Made by a program: the position numbers and the translations under genes. The notes beneath the pieces were generated by a model, which worked only from the letters and a program-made list of their open reading frames with translations, had not been told where the DNA came from and did not search any database. From positions 2,221,421-2,285,420 of the forward strand of contig NZ_CP111043.1 of assembly GCF_026250525.1 (NCBI RefSeq): a stretch of 64,000 bases of DNA. Direction: 5' to 3'. The stretch comes from Chondrinema litorale. GTDB taxonomy: Bacteria; Bacteroidota; Bacteroidia; Cytophagales; Flammeovirgaceae. Below, one piece after another: positions 54,934 through 63,520 of the stretch; position 1 is the first letter of the stretch, and the number at the start of each line of letters is the position of its first letter.

Positions 54934-56397
54934 ATGGCTCTCGGTATGCGCTATATCAAAATATATTTTTTAATTCTTGTGACAGCTTATTGTTTGAAAA
55001 GCTGTATTCCAATTGAAGACAAAATTAGTCCTCAGGTTAATTCTTTTGATATTAATGAAGTTTATTACTATCAAGATACCATCTTGTTTTCGGTGATATT
55101 TACAGATAACAGTGGTTTAGATAGTGGTAGTCTTGTGATAGAAAAAATGTCTGATGTTTCTACACCTGGCCCAGATGCTTGGTATTATGAAAGCACATTT
55201 GATATAAGAGGAAGAAGAATTGCACCTGATTTTGAAATAGAAATACCAGAGTATAAAGAGACTGGCGATTATTTACTTACTGTGTATGGCTTTGATGAAG
55301 GAGGAAATCCTGATACAGTTAGAAGAGTATTTAAACTGGAAGCTGATCAAAACTTTCCTGCCTATAATAACTTAAACATCAGTTTAGATAAGTTGAGCGA
55401 TAGTGTTTACACGGCTTGTCGCTCAGAGGTAATTGCATTTGAAGGATATGTAACTGATAATTTAAAGCTCTCGCAAGTGGGATTTTCTTTTGGAGAAGAT
55501 AACCAAAACTTGAGTTTTTATTCAACTGATTCCATTCAGCTTTCTGAAATTTTTGAAGATTTTGTAAGAATTCCGCCAGATACTCCAGATAGTACATTGC
55601 TCGAATTAAATGTAATTGCGATTGATACATTTAATAATACAACAATAGAGACTTTTAATATTTGGGTTGATTGTGATGATGAAGCTCCGTCTTTTTATGT
55701 GAAGGAATCTGCACCTTTAATAAACTCAGAAAACCGAGTAAAGGTGATTCAGGGAAGTGAGTTGAGCATTACGAGCATGCTTGTAAAAGAAAATAAATTG
55801 CTGCAAGATGTTACAGTTTATTACAACAAATCAACAGAGTCTCTACAAGAATTTGCTAGTGTTACTATAAATTCAACAGATAAAGAAACTTATCTGGAAA
55901 GTTTTGTCGAGCTAAACTTTAGTGTACCTTTAACCGATAATATCGGAGATGTTAGAGAAGTAACTTTTGTGGCGACAGATGGTGCGGGTAACACTTCTGA
56001 ATTGTATAAAATTTATATTGATGTTATCCCTGATTATCCACCAGATTTAATTATTACCAATACATATATAAATAAAGTTCTTACAGGTTTTTCAGAAGTA
56101 AGTTATATTCCAGTAAATGTGGGAGACTACATAACTTTTGCAGGTAAAATAGAAGAGCAAAATGCTTTAAGCTTATTGGAAATGTATTGGTACGAAGAAG
56201 GGTTGCCTCCAACAGTTGCATATACTTTTAATACATTTGTAGAATTGCCTGTAAACCTATCTGATTTCCACGACGATAGTTCTTTTGTGATTCCAGAAAA
56301 TGCTCAACCAGGAACAAATTACATCCTTTACATAAAAGCGACAGATTCAAAAGGGCAGGAGTCAGTTATAAGATATTTGTTTACAGTTGTCTTCTAA
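54934..56397 (+). CDS. Predicted Ig-like lipoprotein of unknown function
   Basis: A 487-residue exported protein: signal peptide IYFLILVTAYCLKSC with a lipobox Cys near residue 24. The start could be ATG 54934 or ATG 54946 (MRYIKIYF), the latter more typical for a signal peptide. The rest is beta-rich and reads like repeated Ig-like or cadherin-type domains: VIFTDNSGLDSGSLVI, YGFDEGGNPDTVRRVF, EGYVTDNLKLSQVGF, LNVIAIDTFNNTTIETF, FVATDGAGNTSELY and IKATDSKGQESVIRY. No catalytic motif is seen. Role probably adhesion or surface structure; unknown. Confidence 0.7.
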   Translation: MALGMRYIKIYFLILVTAYCLKSCIPIEDKISPQVNSFDINEVYYYQDTILFSVIFTDNSGLDSGSLVIEKMSDVSTPGPDAWYYESTFDIRGRRIAPDFEIEIPEYKETGDYLLTVYGFDEGGNPDTVRRVFKLEADQNFPAYNNLNISLDKLSDSVYTACRSEVIAFEGYVTDNLKLSQVGFSFGEDNQNLSFYSTDSIQLSEIFEDFVRIPPDTPDSTLLELNVIAIDTFNNTTIETFNIWVDCDDEAPSFYVKESAPLINSENRVKVIQGSELSITSMLVKENKLLQDVTVYYNKSTESLQEFASVTINSTDKETYLESFVELNFSVPLTDNIGDVREVTFVATDGAGNTSELYKIYIDVIPDYPPDLIITNTYINKVLTGFSEVSYIPVNVGDYITFAGKIEEQNALSLLEMYWYEEGLPPTVAYTFNTFVELPVNLSDFHDDSSFVIPENAQPGTNYILYIKATDSKGQESVIRYLFTVVF

Positions 56398-56464
56398 TTT
56401 TAGAAGATTTTTTAGACTAACAATTGTATTAGCATCCCGTTCTATTCATTAAAAGAAGATAGGC

Positions 56465-57106
56465 ATGACTTTGAACGAGTTCGAAACATCCTTATATCAT
56501 AAACTTTACGATTTTTTTTATGATCGTGGATATGAAATGATGGCAGGGAAAAAACAGTTCAGAAAATATTATAGTGGTGGTTTTAAAAATATTATTTTTT
56601 CACCAAGTGTTTATGGAGATGAATGCTGGTTAGAGTTAAATCTTGGTGTTAGAAATGATTTAGTAGAAGAAATTGTCCAGCAATTTTTAGATAATTACAA
56701 AGAGTTTCAAAATGATACAAATACTATAATTATCTCAATCGGTAAACTTACCAATAATAAATATTTTAAGTATAAAGCAACAGACAACGACGATTTAGAA
56801 TTGATTTGTGAGCAAATAGAAAGCTTTATGCTACATGAAGGTTTTAGCTTTTTAGATAAAGTTTCTAGCATAAAATATATTGATATACTTTTTAATCGCT
56901 ATCCAGCAAAACCAAGTAAGTTTGTATATAACCAATCTCACCGATGTTTTAAGGGTTTAATTGTAGCCAAGTTGGTAAATAATAAAAAATATAAGTTGAT
57001 AAAAGATATTTACCGCGAAGCATTAAAGACTTATGGCACTAAACCTTTACAACTCAAAAATTTTGAGAAGTTGGTTACTTTTTTACAACATTATTCAGCA
57101 AACTGA
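56465..57106 (+). CDS. Hypothetical protein, 213 residues
   Basis: A soluble alpha-beta protein I do not recognise. It has no signal peptide or membrane helix, is rich in aromatic residues and lysine, and contains KQFRKYYSGGFKNIIFSPS, YGDECWLELNLGVRNDL and FNRYPAKPSKF. The pattern of an early YxxGGFKN and a mid EQIESFM is consistent with small conserved Bacteroidota proteins of unknown role. It lies 67 bases after the preceding lipoprotein gene and 5 bases before the stop of the convergent dehydrogenase gene. Confidence 0.6.
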   Translation: MTLNEFETSLYHKLYDFFYDRGYEMMAGKKQFRKYYSGGFKNIIFSPSVYGDECWLELNLGVRNDLVEEIVQQFLDNYKEFQNDTNTIIISIGKLTNNKYFKYKATDNDDLELICEQIESFMLHEGFSFLDKVSSIKYIDILFNRYPAKPSKFVYNQSHRCFKGLIVAKLVNNKKYKLIKDIYREALKTYGTKPLQLKNFEKLVTFLQHYSAN

Positions 57107-57111
57107 ACACA

Positions 57112-58068
57112 TTAGTTTACAATGTTTTGTGGGGAGCCATCAAGAAAACTTTTGATATTTTTTGCAATTATTTGAAGTAGCCTTTCGCGGGCTTCTTTTG
57201 CTGCCCAAGCATTGTGAGGTGTTATAAAACAATTATCAAGACCAATTAATGGATTGTCTTTTTGTGGAGGTTCACTACTCAATACATCTAAACCGGCATA
57301 GGCAATAGTATTAGTTTTTAAAGCCGCGGCTAAATCTGCTTCATTAATTAATCCACCTCTACCAGTATTAATGAGCGAAGCAGATTTTTTCATTTTAGAG
57401 AGCATGTTTTTATTTACAAATTGCTCATTTTCACTTGTAAGTGGGCAGTGGAGTGTTATAAAATCAGCATTTGCAAAAACAGTATCTATCTCTACAAATT
57501 CAACCCCTGCTGTTTTTTTCTTCTCAGGGCTTCTGTCTTTTACAATTACTTTCATACCAAATGCTAAAGCAATTTTGGCAACTCTTTGGCCAATTGCTCC
57601 AAAACCAACGATACCAAGTGTTTTGTTTTCCAATTCGTTTATAGAGTATTCCCAATAGCAGAAATCTGGGCAATTTGTCCATTTTCCTTGATCTACAGAA
57701 CTTGCATTGGCAGCAATGTGATTGCTAATTTCGAGTATCAATGCAAAAACATGTTGGGCTACAGCCGAGCTTCCATAACCTGGTACATTGCTTATCAGAA
57801 TATTTTTTTCACTAGCGCTTTCTGCATCAACTACATTGTAACCAGTTGCCGAAACAGCTATGTATTTTAAGTTAGGTAATTGTTTCAGTATTTCTTTATC
57901 CAACACACATTTGTTTGTGATTACTATTTCTGCATCAGCACATCTTTTAATCACTTCTTCAGCAGGAGTTCTATCGTAAACAGTAATCTTTCCTAGTTCT
58001 TCAATGGGTTTCCAATCGAGATCACCGGGATTTAATGTGTATCCGTCAAGTACAACTATATTTTTCAT
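57112..58068 (-). CDS. D-2-hydroxyacid dehydrogenase (hydroxypyruvate reductase-like)
   Basis: A 318-residue NAD-dependent D-2-hydroxyacid dehydrogenase. The nucleotide site GIVGFGAIGQRVAK, the catalytic arginine in NTGRGGLINE, the glutamate in the GLDVLSSEPP segment and the catalytic histidine in FITPHNAWAAKEARERL are all present, and the N-terminal catalytic half has TNKCVLDKEILKQLPNLKYIAVSATG. Closest functional group is the glycerate/hydroxypyruvate reductase set (HprA-like), but the substrate is not certain. It overlaps the next upstream gene by 4 bases (ATGA), so the two are translationally coupled. Confidence 0.9.
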   Translation of the reverse strand: MKNIVVLDGYTLNPGDLDWKPIEELGKITVYDRTPAEEVIKRCADAEIVITNKCVLDKEILKQLPNLKYIAVSATGYNVVDAESASEKNILISNVPGYGSSAVAQHVFALILEISNHIAANASSVDQGKWTNCPDFCYWEYSINELENKTLGIVGFGAIGQRVAKIALAFGMKVIVKDRSPEKKKTAGVEFVEIDTVFANADFITLHCPLTSENEQFVNKNMLSKMKKSASLINTGRGGLINEADLAAALKTNTIAYAGLDVLSSEPPQKDNPLIGLDNCFITPHNAWAAKEARERLLQIIAKNIKSFLDGSPQNIVN

Positions 58069-58316
58069 TGTATAACTTTCTTTACTTTTTGTAAATCATT
58101 TGAGGCATCGATCATTTTAACCCAAATTACCCTATCGCCACTTTCTAATGATTCGTAGTAGAAATGGTTCTCTACTTTTATGATTTTACATTTTCCCAAA
58201 TCGTATCTGAATGACTCAACAATATCACCTTCTTGCAGAGGATTATTATTGAGATCGATTAGTTGAGGAGCAGGCTTTTTTTCTTCCTTTTTTTTCCTTT
58301 TAAAAAATCCGAACAT
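58065..58316 (-). CDS. Small conserved protein, 83 residues
   Basis: A basic N-terminus (FFKRKKKEEKKP) is followed by a compact beta-type domain with DIVESFRYDLGKCKIIKVENHFYYESLESGDRVIWVKMID, reminiscent of small SH3/KOW-like folds found across Bacteroidota. It has no signal peptide. It precedes and overlaps the dehydrogenase gene by 4 bases and would be made from the same transcript. Function unknown. Confidence 0.7.
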   Translation of the reverse strand: MFGFFKRKKKEEKKPAPQLIDLNNNPLQEGDIVESFRYDLGKCKIIKVENHFYYESLESGDRVIWVKMIDASNDLQKVKKVIQ

Positions 58317-58450
58317 GTTGTAGTTTCTTTTCCCTAAAGCTTTTAGCAGATTCTTAAAGTTTCATTTTATTTTTTAATGATAAAAGTAAAAGCTTACTAA
58401 ATGTTCGAAATTTAAGAAATTGATTTTCATTTTATATTCTGTACTATAAT

Positions 58451-58482
58451 AAAAAAGCCCTTCTCAATTGAGAAAGGCTTTC
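58451..58482 (-). terminator. Intrinsic terminator after the PKD/beta-helix gene
   Basis: On the minus strand AAGCCTTTCTCAATTGAGAA then GGGCTT with a following T run: a perfect-core stem (about 58455-58480) with ATT at its tip, about 20 bases past the stop of the PKD gene. Confidence 0.85.
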
Positions 58483-58502
58483 TAAATTATGTTTATCTAT
58501 TT

Positions 58503-60560
58503 TTAGTTAACATCTACATCAGCAGTTGCATTATTGCTAAAGGTATTTATAGTAGCAACATCTGCATTTATGGTTGTTCCACTTTCAGTATAAATACCAT
58601 ATTCAGCACCATTAGTTATTTCTGAGTTGGTCACATTTAGTTTTCCTCCATCGCCAACACCTAAGTTAGCCTTAGGAATTCCATAACCATGATTGCTACT
58701 TCCTCCATAAGAAATTACTGCATAATCTATTTGGTTAGCTGTAGTATTAGTCCAAACAGCTAAGCCCACCCAGTAACCAGCATATTCTGATCTACCAGTA
58801 AATGTGATTTTATCGGTACTTGTACCAATAGCTTCAAGATAACCATCATCATCAATCCACATTCTAACATCTGCACCAAATTCTAAAGTAGCACCTGCTT
58901 CAATAATTAATCCTCCACCATTTACTTCAATATTTCCACTTACGTAATAAGGTGTTCCATCATTAATTTTAGGCCATGTAATTGTTGAAACAGAAGTCAT
59001 ATTTGATGCAAATATTTCAATTGAGTTATCTGCATTACCAGTGTAAGTACTAGTATTGTCTAATTCACCTGCATTATTTGCTTCCATTGATAATGGAATA
59101 CCTACGTTTTCTACAAATGAGTTGTTGGCAAAACTTTCTAATACTGTTCCTTTTTCGAGGTAGAAACCATATTCAGCACTATAAGAAACAGTTGAATTAG
59201 TAACAGAAAGTTTACCATTATCTCCAAGGCCTAGTGTTGCTTTTCCAATTCCATAACCATGATTGCTACTTCCTCCATAAGAAAGCTCTACATAATCTAG
59301 TTCATTTTGAACATTATTAGTCCAGAATGCTAGACCAACCCAATAACCAGGAGATTCTTGACGACCAGTAAATACGATAGGGTCAGCTTCAGTACCTACC
59401 GCAGATAGATACCCTTCGTTATCAACCCACATTCTATGATCTGCACCAAACTCAATAGTAACACCCGGCTCAATTACTACACCACTATTTAAAGTGATAT
59501 TTCCAGAAACAAAGTAAGGAGTATCGTCATCAAATGCAGGAAGCGTAATTTCTGAGCTTACATCAACAGTAGTTTGAAATATTTCAACCGAGTTATCGCC
59601 ATTACCGCTACTGAAAGAAGAAGCACCGTCTAAATTTACTGCCTGAATAAAAGGAACAGACATTGGTAGCCCATCATTATTTTCAAAAGTGTTTTGAGAA
59701 AATGTATTAATCTGAGCAGAACCTTCTACATACATACCATAGTCTGCACTGTTAGAAACTGTACTATTACTTACTGAAAGTTTACCATTATCTCCAATGG
59801 CTAAACCTGCTTTTGGAACACCATAACCATGATTACTACTACCAGCATATTCAATAGTTACATATTCCATTTCGTTTTCAGTTGAGTTTGTCCACACAGC
59901 AACTCCTGTCCAGAAACCTTTAGATTCTTGTTCGCCAGTAAATAAAATTGGATTAGTGCTGGTACCTTTTGCAGAAATGGTTGCATCGTTATCTATCCAC
60001 AGTCTTGTGTCTGATTGGAATGCTATAACTACACCCGGTTGAATGGTTAACTTAGCATTGTTCATTGTAACATTGCCAGTTACCAAATAATCTGGTACAT
60101 CAGAATTAACAAAAATATCGGTTAAAACAGAGTCTGTTGAAATGGTTCCACTTATTTCAATAGTAAATGCTGAAGGTGTTGTTACACTAATAGTAACTTC
60201 ATCAGTTTTTGATCCTGCTGTACTGCTTACTGTTAAACTTACTGTATAATCTCCTGCTAAATCTGGAACGAAAGATGCAGTTTCAGAAGTAGAGTTTGTA
60301 ATAGTAGCTGTACTACCAGAAGGTACAGATGTAAAAGCCCATAAATAAGTTAAGGTATTTCCTTCACTATCAGATGAGCCTGAGCCATCAAGTGTAACTG
60401 TTTGGCCAGCTTCCACAGCTTGATCAGAACCGGCATTTGCAGTTAATGTACCTGATAGAGGATCTTCTTCTTCGTCGCAAGAAGTAAAAAATGTTAATGA
60501 TAAGAGAAGTACTAATAAATACCTGCTAAAGTTATTTTCCTTGATAATGGTTAAATTCAT
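58503..60560 (-). CDS. PKD-domain lipoprotein with three right-handed beta-helix-like repeats
   Basis: A 685-residue lipoprotein with the lipobox LTFFTSC (Cys 28). A PKD domain covers about residues 38-130 (ANAGSDQAVEAGQTVTLDGSGS, LTYLWAFTS). From about 150 to the end run three homologous units of about 165-180 residues, each with a PDYLVTGNV / PYFVSGNIT / PYYVSGNIE opening, W-G-A-WTN, SSNHGYG and GKL-V-NS segments, typical of right-handed parallel beta helices. Units 2 and 3 share a 38-base identical DNA stretch. It is transcribed away from the sigma/anti-sigma pair and ends without a recognisable type IX sorting tail. Likely binds polysaccharide. Confidence 0.82.
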   Translation of the reverse strand: MNLTIIKENNFSRYLLVLLLSLTFFTSCDEEEDPLSGTLTANAGSDQAVEAGQTVTLDGSGSSDSEGNTLTYLWAFTSVPSGSTATITNSTSETASFVPDLAGDYTVSLTVSSTAGSKTDEVTISVTTPSAFTIEISGTISTDSVLTDIFVNSDVPDYLVTGNVTMNNAKLTIQPGVVIAFQSDTRLWIDNDATISAKGTSTNPILFTGEQESKGFWTGVAVWTNSTENEMEYVTIEYAGSSNHGYGVPKAGLAIGDNGKLSVSNSTVSNSADYGMYVEGSAQINTFSQNTFENNDGLPMSVPFIQAVNLDGASSFSSGNGDNSVEIFQTTVDVSSEITLPAFDDDTPYFVSGNITLNSGVVIEPGVTIEFGADHRMWVDNEGYLSAVGTEADPIVFTGRQESPGYWVGLAFWTNNVQNELDYVELSYGGSSNHGYGIGKATLGLGDNGKLSVTNSTVSYSAEYGFYLEKGTVLESFANNSFVENVGIPLSMEANNAGELDNTSTYTGNADNSIEIFASNMTSVSTITWPKINDGTPYYVSGNIEVNGGGLIIEAGATLEFGADVRMWIDDDGYLEAIGTSTDKITFTGRSEYAGYWVGLAVWTNTTANQIDYAVISYGGSSNHGYGIPKANLGVGDGGKLNVTNSEITNGAEYGIYTESGTTINADVATINTFSNNATADVDVN

Positions 60561-60703
60561 ATTAAAATAAATTTTAGTTGTAAAGATTTATTCACAAATT
60601 TTTTAGCGTGACATTGTTCATTGCTTAGTACTTTTCGTAGGAATGAGGTAAACATTCGCAAAGAATTTTTTTACTTTGTTTACTTTTTTACATTTTGAGG
60701 TAT

Positions 60704-61291
60704 ATGACTATAGTGTTCCACAACAAGAAGAAAATTCTCAAACAGATAAAGCAGGGAAATGAAGATGCTTTAGTTAAAGTCTATACAAAACACAAAACAG
60801 AATTTATTAACTGGGCCAGAAAGCATTACAATTTGAGTGTGGAGGAATGTGAGGATGTTTATCAGGATACGATTATTGCTTTTTATAACAATATCAAAAA
60901 TGATAAGCTGGTAGAACTTAATAGTAGTATAAAAACTTATTTGTTTGCGATAGCTAAAAATATAGCCATTAAGCGTTTGAATAAATCTGCCAGACAAATA
61001 TCTGACGATAACATTTTAATAGAACCTCAAATCTGTAAAACTGAGCATATAGATGAAGTAATAGTACATAATGAGAGGCAGCAATTAATTGCAGGTCTTA
61101 TAGATAAATTAAAAGAACCCAACAGATCGATTTTGAAATTATATTATTATCAAAATCTATCGATGAGTGAGATAGCAAAAAAATTAAACTATAAAAACGA
61201 TAAAGTTGTAAAAGCCCAAAAAGTAAGATGCATGAACGAGCTAAAAAAAATGGTTAAAAAAATGTATCTGAAAGATGAGTTGAAAGGCTAG
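60704..61291 (+). CDS. ECF-type RNA polymerase sigma factor
   Basis: A 195-residue ECF sigma factor: region 2 with YKHKTEFINW-like opening and YQDTIIAFYNNI, and region 4 helix-turn-helix LNYKNDKVVKAQKVRCMNELKKM. The start is taken as ATG 60704; TTG 60695 adds three residues. It directs RNA polymerase to a small set of promoters. It is divergent from the PKD lipoprotein gene (143 bases between starts) and 26 bases upstream of a membrane protein that resembles an anti-sigma factor, so the three are likely connected. Confidence 0.9.
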   Translation: MTIVFHNKKKILKQIKQGNEDALVKVYTKHKTEFINWARKHYNLSVEECEDVYQDTIIAFYNNIKNDKLVELNSSIKTYLFAIAKNIAIKRLNKSARQISDDNILIEPQICKTEHIDEVIVHNERQQLIAGLIDKLKEPNRSILKLYYYQNLSMSEIAKKLNYKNDKVVKAQKVRCMNELKKMVKKMYLKDELKG

Positions 61292-61317
61292 CAACTGTGG
61301 TGTTTCAATAACAAACG

Positions 61318-62037
61318 ATGGAGGAATTTAAGTACAACCAGGACCAAATAGATGCTTATCTAAAAGAAGATGATAGTTTTTCTCAAAATGACAGAAGTGA
61401 TTTTGAGAACTATATGGATTCCAATAAGGATTTTGCTAATGAAGTAAAAATTCAAGGAGCTATTGTCTCAGGAATTAATCATCATTTTAACCAACAATTA
61501 AAAGATAAGCTCAAACAAGCAGACAAAAACTCACAGAAAGAAACTAAAGTAATTTCACTTCAGAATGGGTTATTAGTTGCAGCTTCCATTTCAGTAATAT
61601 TAATTGCCTATTTATTTTCCCCAACAAGTAACCAAAATCTCTTCGAGAGCTATTATCAGACATATCCCAATATTGTTTCTCCTACCGAAAGAAGTGATAA
61701 TAATATAGAGAAAGAATCTGCTTATAAGTTTTATGATCAAAGAGATTATGCAAATGCCATTACTGCATTTAGTAGTCAGGCTACTAAAACAGATGCATCA
61801 AATTTTTATCTGGCTTTATCTTATATAGAAACTAAAAATTATGCAGAGGCTATTTCTATATTACAAAATGTAGCAAATGGTAATGATGAGCGTTTTGTAA
61901 ATCCTGCAAACTGGTATATGGCACTTTGTTTATATAAAATTGGGCAAGAAGATAAAGCTATAGCCACAATGAATTTATTAGGGAAAACATCTAGCTCTTA
62001 TGCCGAAAAAGCAAATGATTTTTTAAAAGATATTTGA
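61318..62037 (+). CDS. Membrane protein with cytoplasmic N-terminus and TPR-like domain (anti-sigma-like)
   Basis: A 239-residue single-pass protein. The first 75 residues are cytoplasmic and hydrophilic, the membrane helix is at about 84-103 (GLLVAASISVILIAYLF), and the C-terminal part (about 130-239) outside the membrane has TPR-like helical repeats (YANAITAFSSQA, NYAEAISILQNV, QEDKAIATMNLL). Its position right after the ECF sigma gene makes it the candidate anti-sigma regulator; no anti-sigma zinc motif (HxxxCxxC) is visible, so this rests on context. Confidence 0.75.
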   Translation: MEEFKYNQDQIDAYLKEDDSFSQNDRSDFENYMDSNKDFANEVKIQGAIVSGINHHFNQQLKDKLKQADKNSQKETKVISLQNGLLVAASISVILIAYLFSPTSNQNLFESYYQTYPNIVSPTERSDNNIEKESAYKFYDQRDYANAITAFSSQATKTDASNFYLALSYIETKNYAEAISILQNVANGNDERFVNPANWYMALCLYKIGQEDKAIATMNLLGKTSSSYAEKANDFLKDI

Positions 62038-62157
62038 TCTATTGTAATATTAAATAGAGCTTTGTTTTTTCTGGGTTCGGTTTGCAATACCCATCCATGT
62101 TTTTTTATTAATGTATTTTCTTTCCATATTTATTCTGATACATGCTAACTTAGCAAT

Positions 62158-63369
62158 ATGGTATTAGAAAATATTTCTATGGAACTGAAGAAGAAAGTAC
62201 AAGAGTTAGCAAAAGATAGTCATGGAGAAATTGTAAAAACCAGAAGACATCTCCATCAGCATCCTGAACTCTCTTTTCAGGAGTATCAAACAGCGAAATT
62301 TGTTGCAGAGAGACTAAAAGAGATAGGACTATCTCCACAAGAAGGAATTGCAGGAACTGGTGTAACTGCCATTATCAAAGGTAAAAATCCAGAAAAAAAG
62401 ATGGTTGCTCTCAGAGCAGATATGGATGCTTTGCCAATAGTAGAAGCGAACGAAGTTCCTTATAAATCACAAAATAATGGAGTAATGCACGCTTGTGGTC
62501 ACGATGTGCATACAAGCTCTTTATTAGGTGCAGCATCTATTTTAAATAAAGTAAAAGAAGATTTTGAAGGTTCTGTAAAACTCATATTCCAACCAGGCGA
62601 AGAAAAAATTCCAGGTGGTGCATCTTTAATGATAAAAGAAGGAGTTTTAAAAAATCCTAAACCTGCTGGAATTATTGGTCAACACGTAATGCCTTACTTA
62701 CCAGTTGGAACAGTTGGTTTTAGAGAAGGAATGTATATGGCCAGTGCTGACGAAATATATATTACTGTAAAAGGTAAAGGTGGCCATGCAGCAATGCCAG
62801 AGAGTTTGGTCGATCCAGTTTTAATAGCCTCGCATATTATTGTTGCATTGCAACAAGTCGTGAGCAGAAATTCTAGTCCAAAAATTCCAAGTGTACTTTC
62901 TTTCGGAAAAGTAATTGCCAATGGAGCAACCAATGTAATTCCAAACGAAGTCTATATTGAAGGTACTTTCAGAACATTAAACGAACCTTGGAGAGCTGAA
63001 GCAAAAGAGAAAATGGTAAAAATTGCTAAAGGCATTGCAGAAGGCATGGGAGCAGAGGTTGATTTTGATATTAAACATGGATATCCATTTTTAGCAAATG
63101 ATCCTGAATTGACTAAAAAACTAAAAAATGCAGCAATTTCTTATATGGGAGAAGAGAATGTGATTGATTTAGATATTTGGATGGCTGCCGAAGATTTTGC
63201 ATTTTACTCTCATGAGGTAGATGCTTGTTTTTACAGACTTGGTGTAAGAAACGAAGAGAAAGGAATTATTTCTGGTGTGCATACACCAACTTTTGATATA
63301 GATGAGGCTGCTTTAGAAACTGGAGCTGGTTTATTAGTTTGGTTGGCCATCACCGAATTACAGCATTAA
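62158..63369 (+). CDS. M20 family amidohydrolase (peptidase/deacetylase-like)
   Basis: A 403-residue M20D-type metal-dependent amidohydrolase related to N-acyl-amino-acid and hippurate hydrolases. Metal ligands are visible: HACGHDVHTSSLLG, the E in FQPGEEKIPGGASLMI, HVMPYL and the late WMAAEDFAFYSHEVD; the family arginine/histidine catalytic dyad lies in the lid domain. Likely cytoplasmic and releasing acyl groups from small peptides or amino acids; the exact substrate is unknown. It is not clearly linked to the anti-sigma gene 120 bases upstream. Confidence 0.93.
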   Translation: MVLENISMELKKKVQELAKDSHGEIVKTRRHLHQHPELSFQEYQTAKFVAERLKEIGLSPQEGIAGTGVTAIIKGKNPEKKMVALRADMDALPIVEANEVPYKSQNNGVMHACGHDVHTSSLLGAASILNKVKEDFEGSVKLIFQPGEEKIPGGASLMIKEGVLKNPKPAGIIGQHVMPYLPVGTVGFREGMYMASADEIYITVKGKGGHAAMPESLVDPVLIASHIIVALQQVVSRNSSPKIPSVLSFGKVIANGATNVIPNEVYIEGTFRTLNEPWRAEAKEKMVKIAKGIAEGMGAEVDFDIKHGYPFLANDPELTKKLKNAAISYMGEENVIDLDIWMAAEDFAFYSHEVDACFYRLGVRNEEKGIISGVHTPTFDIDEAALETGAGLLVWLAITELQH

Positions 63370-63520
63370 TAAAAAGTTTATTTCATTTTTTTATAATTGG
63401 AATCAGAATTGAGCAATTAGTGCTGTAAAATTTGATTTTATCATACTTTTTTAACTTTTGACAGGTTTAATTGATAGTACGAATCTCGATTAAACCATAC
63501 ATTTTTTTTGACTTAGTGAT

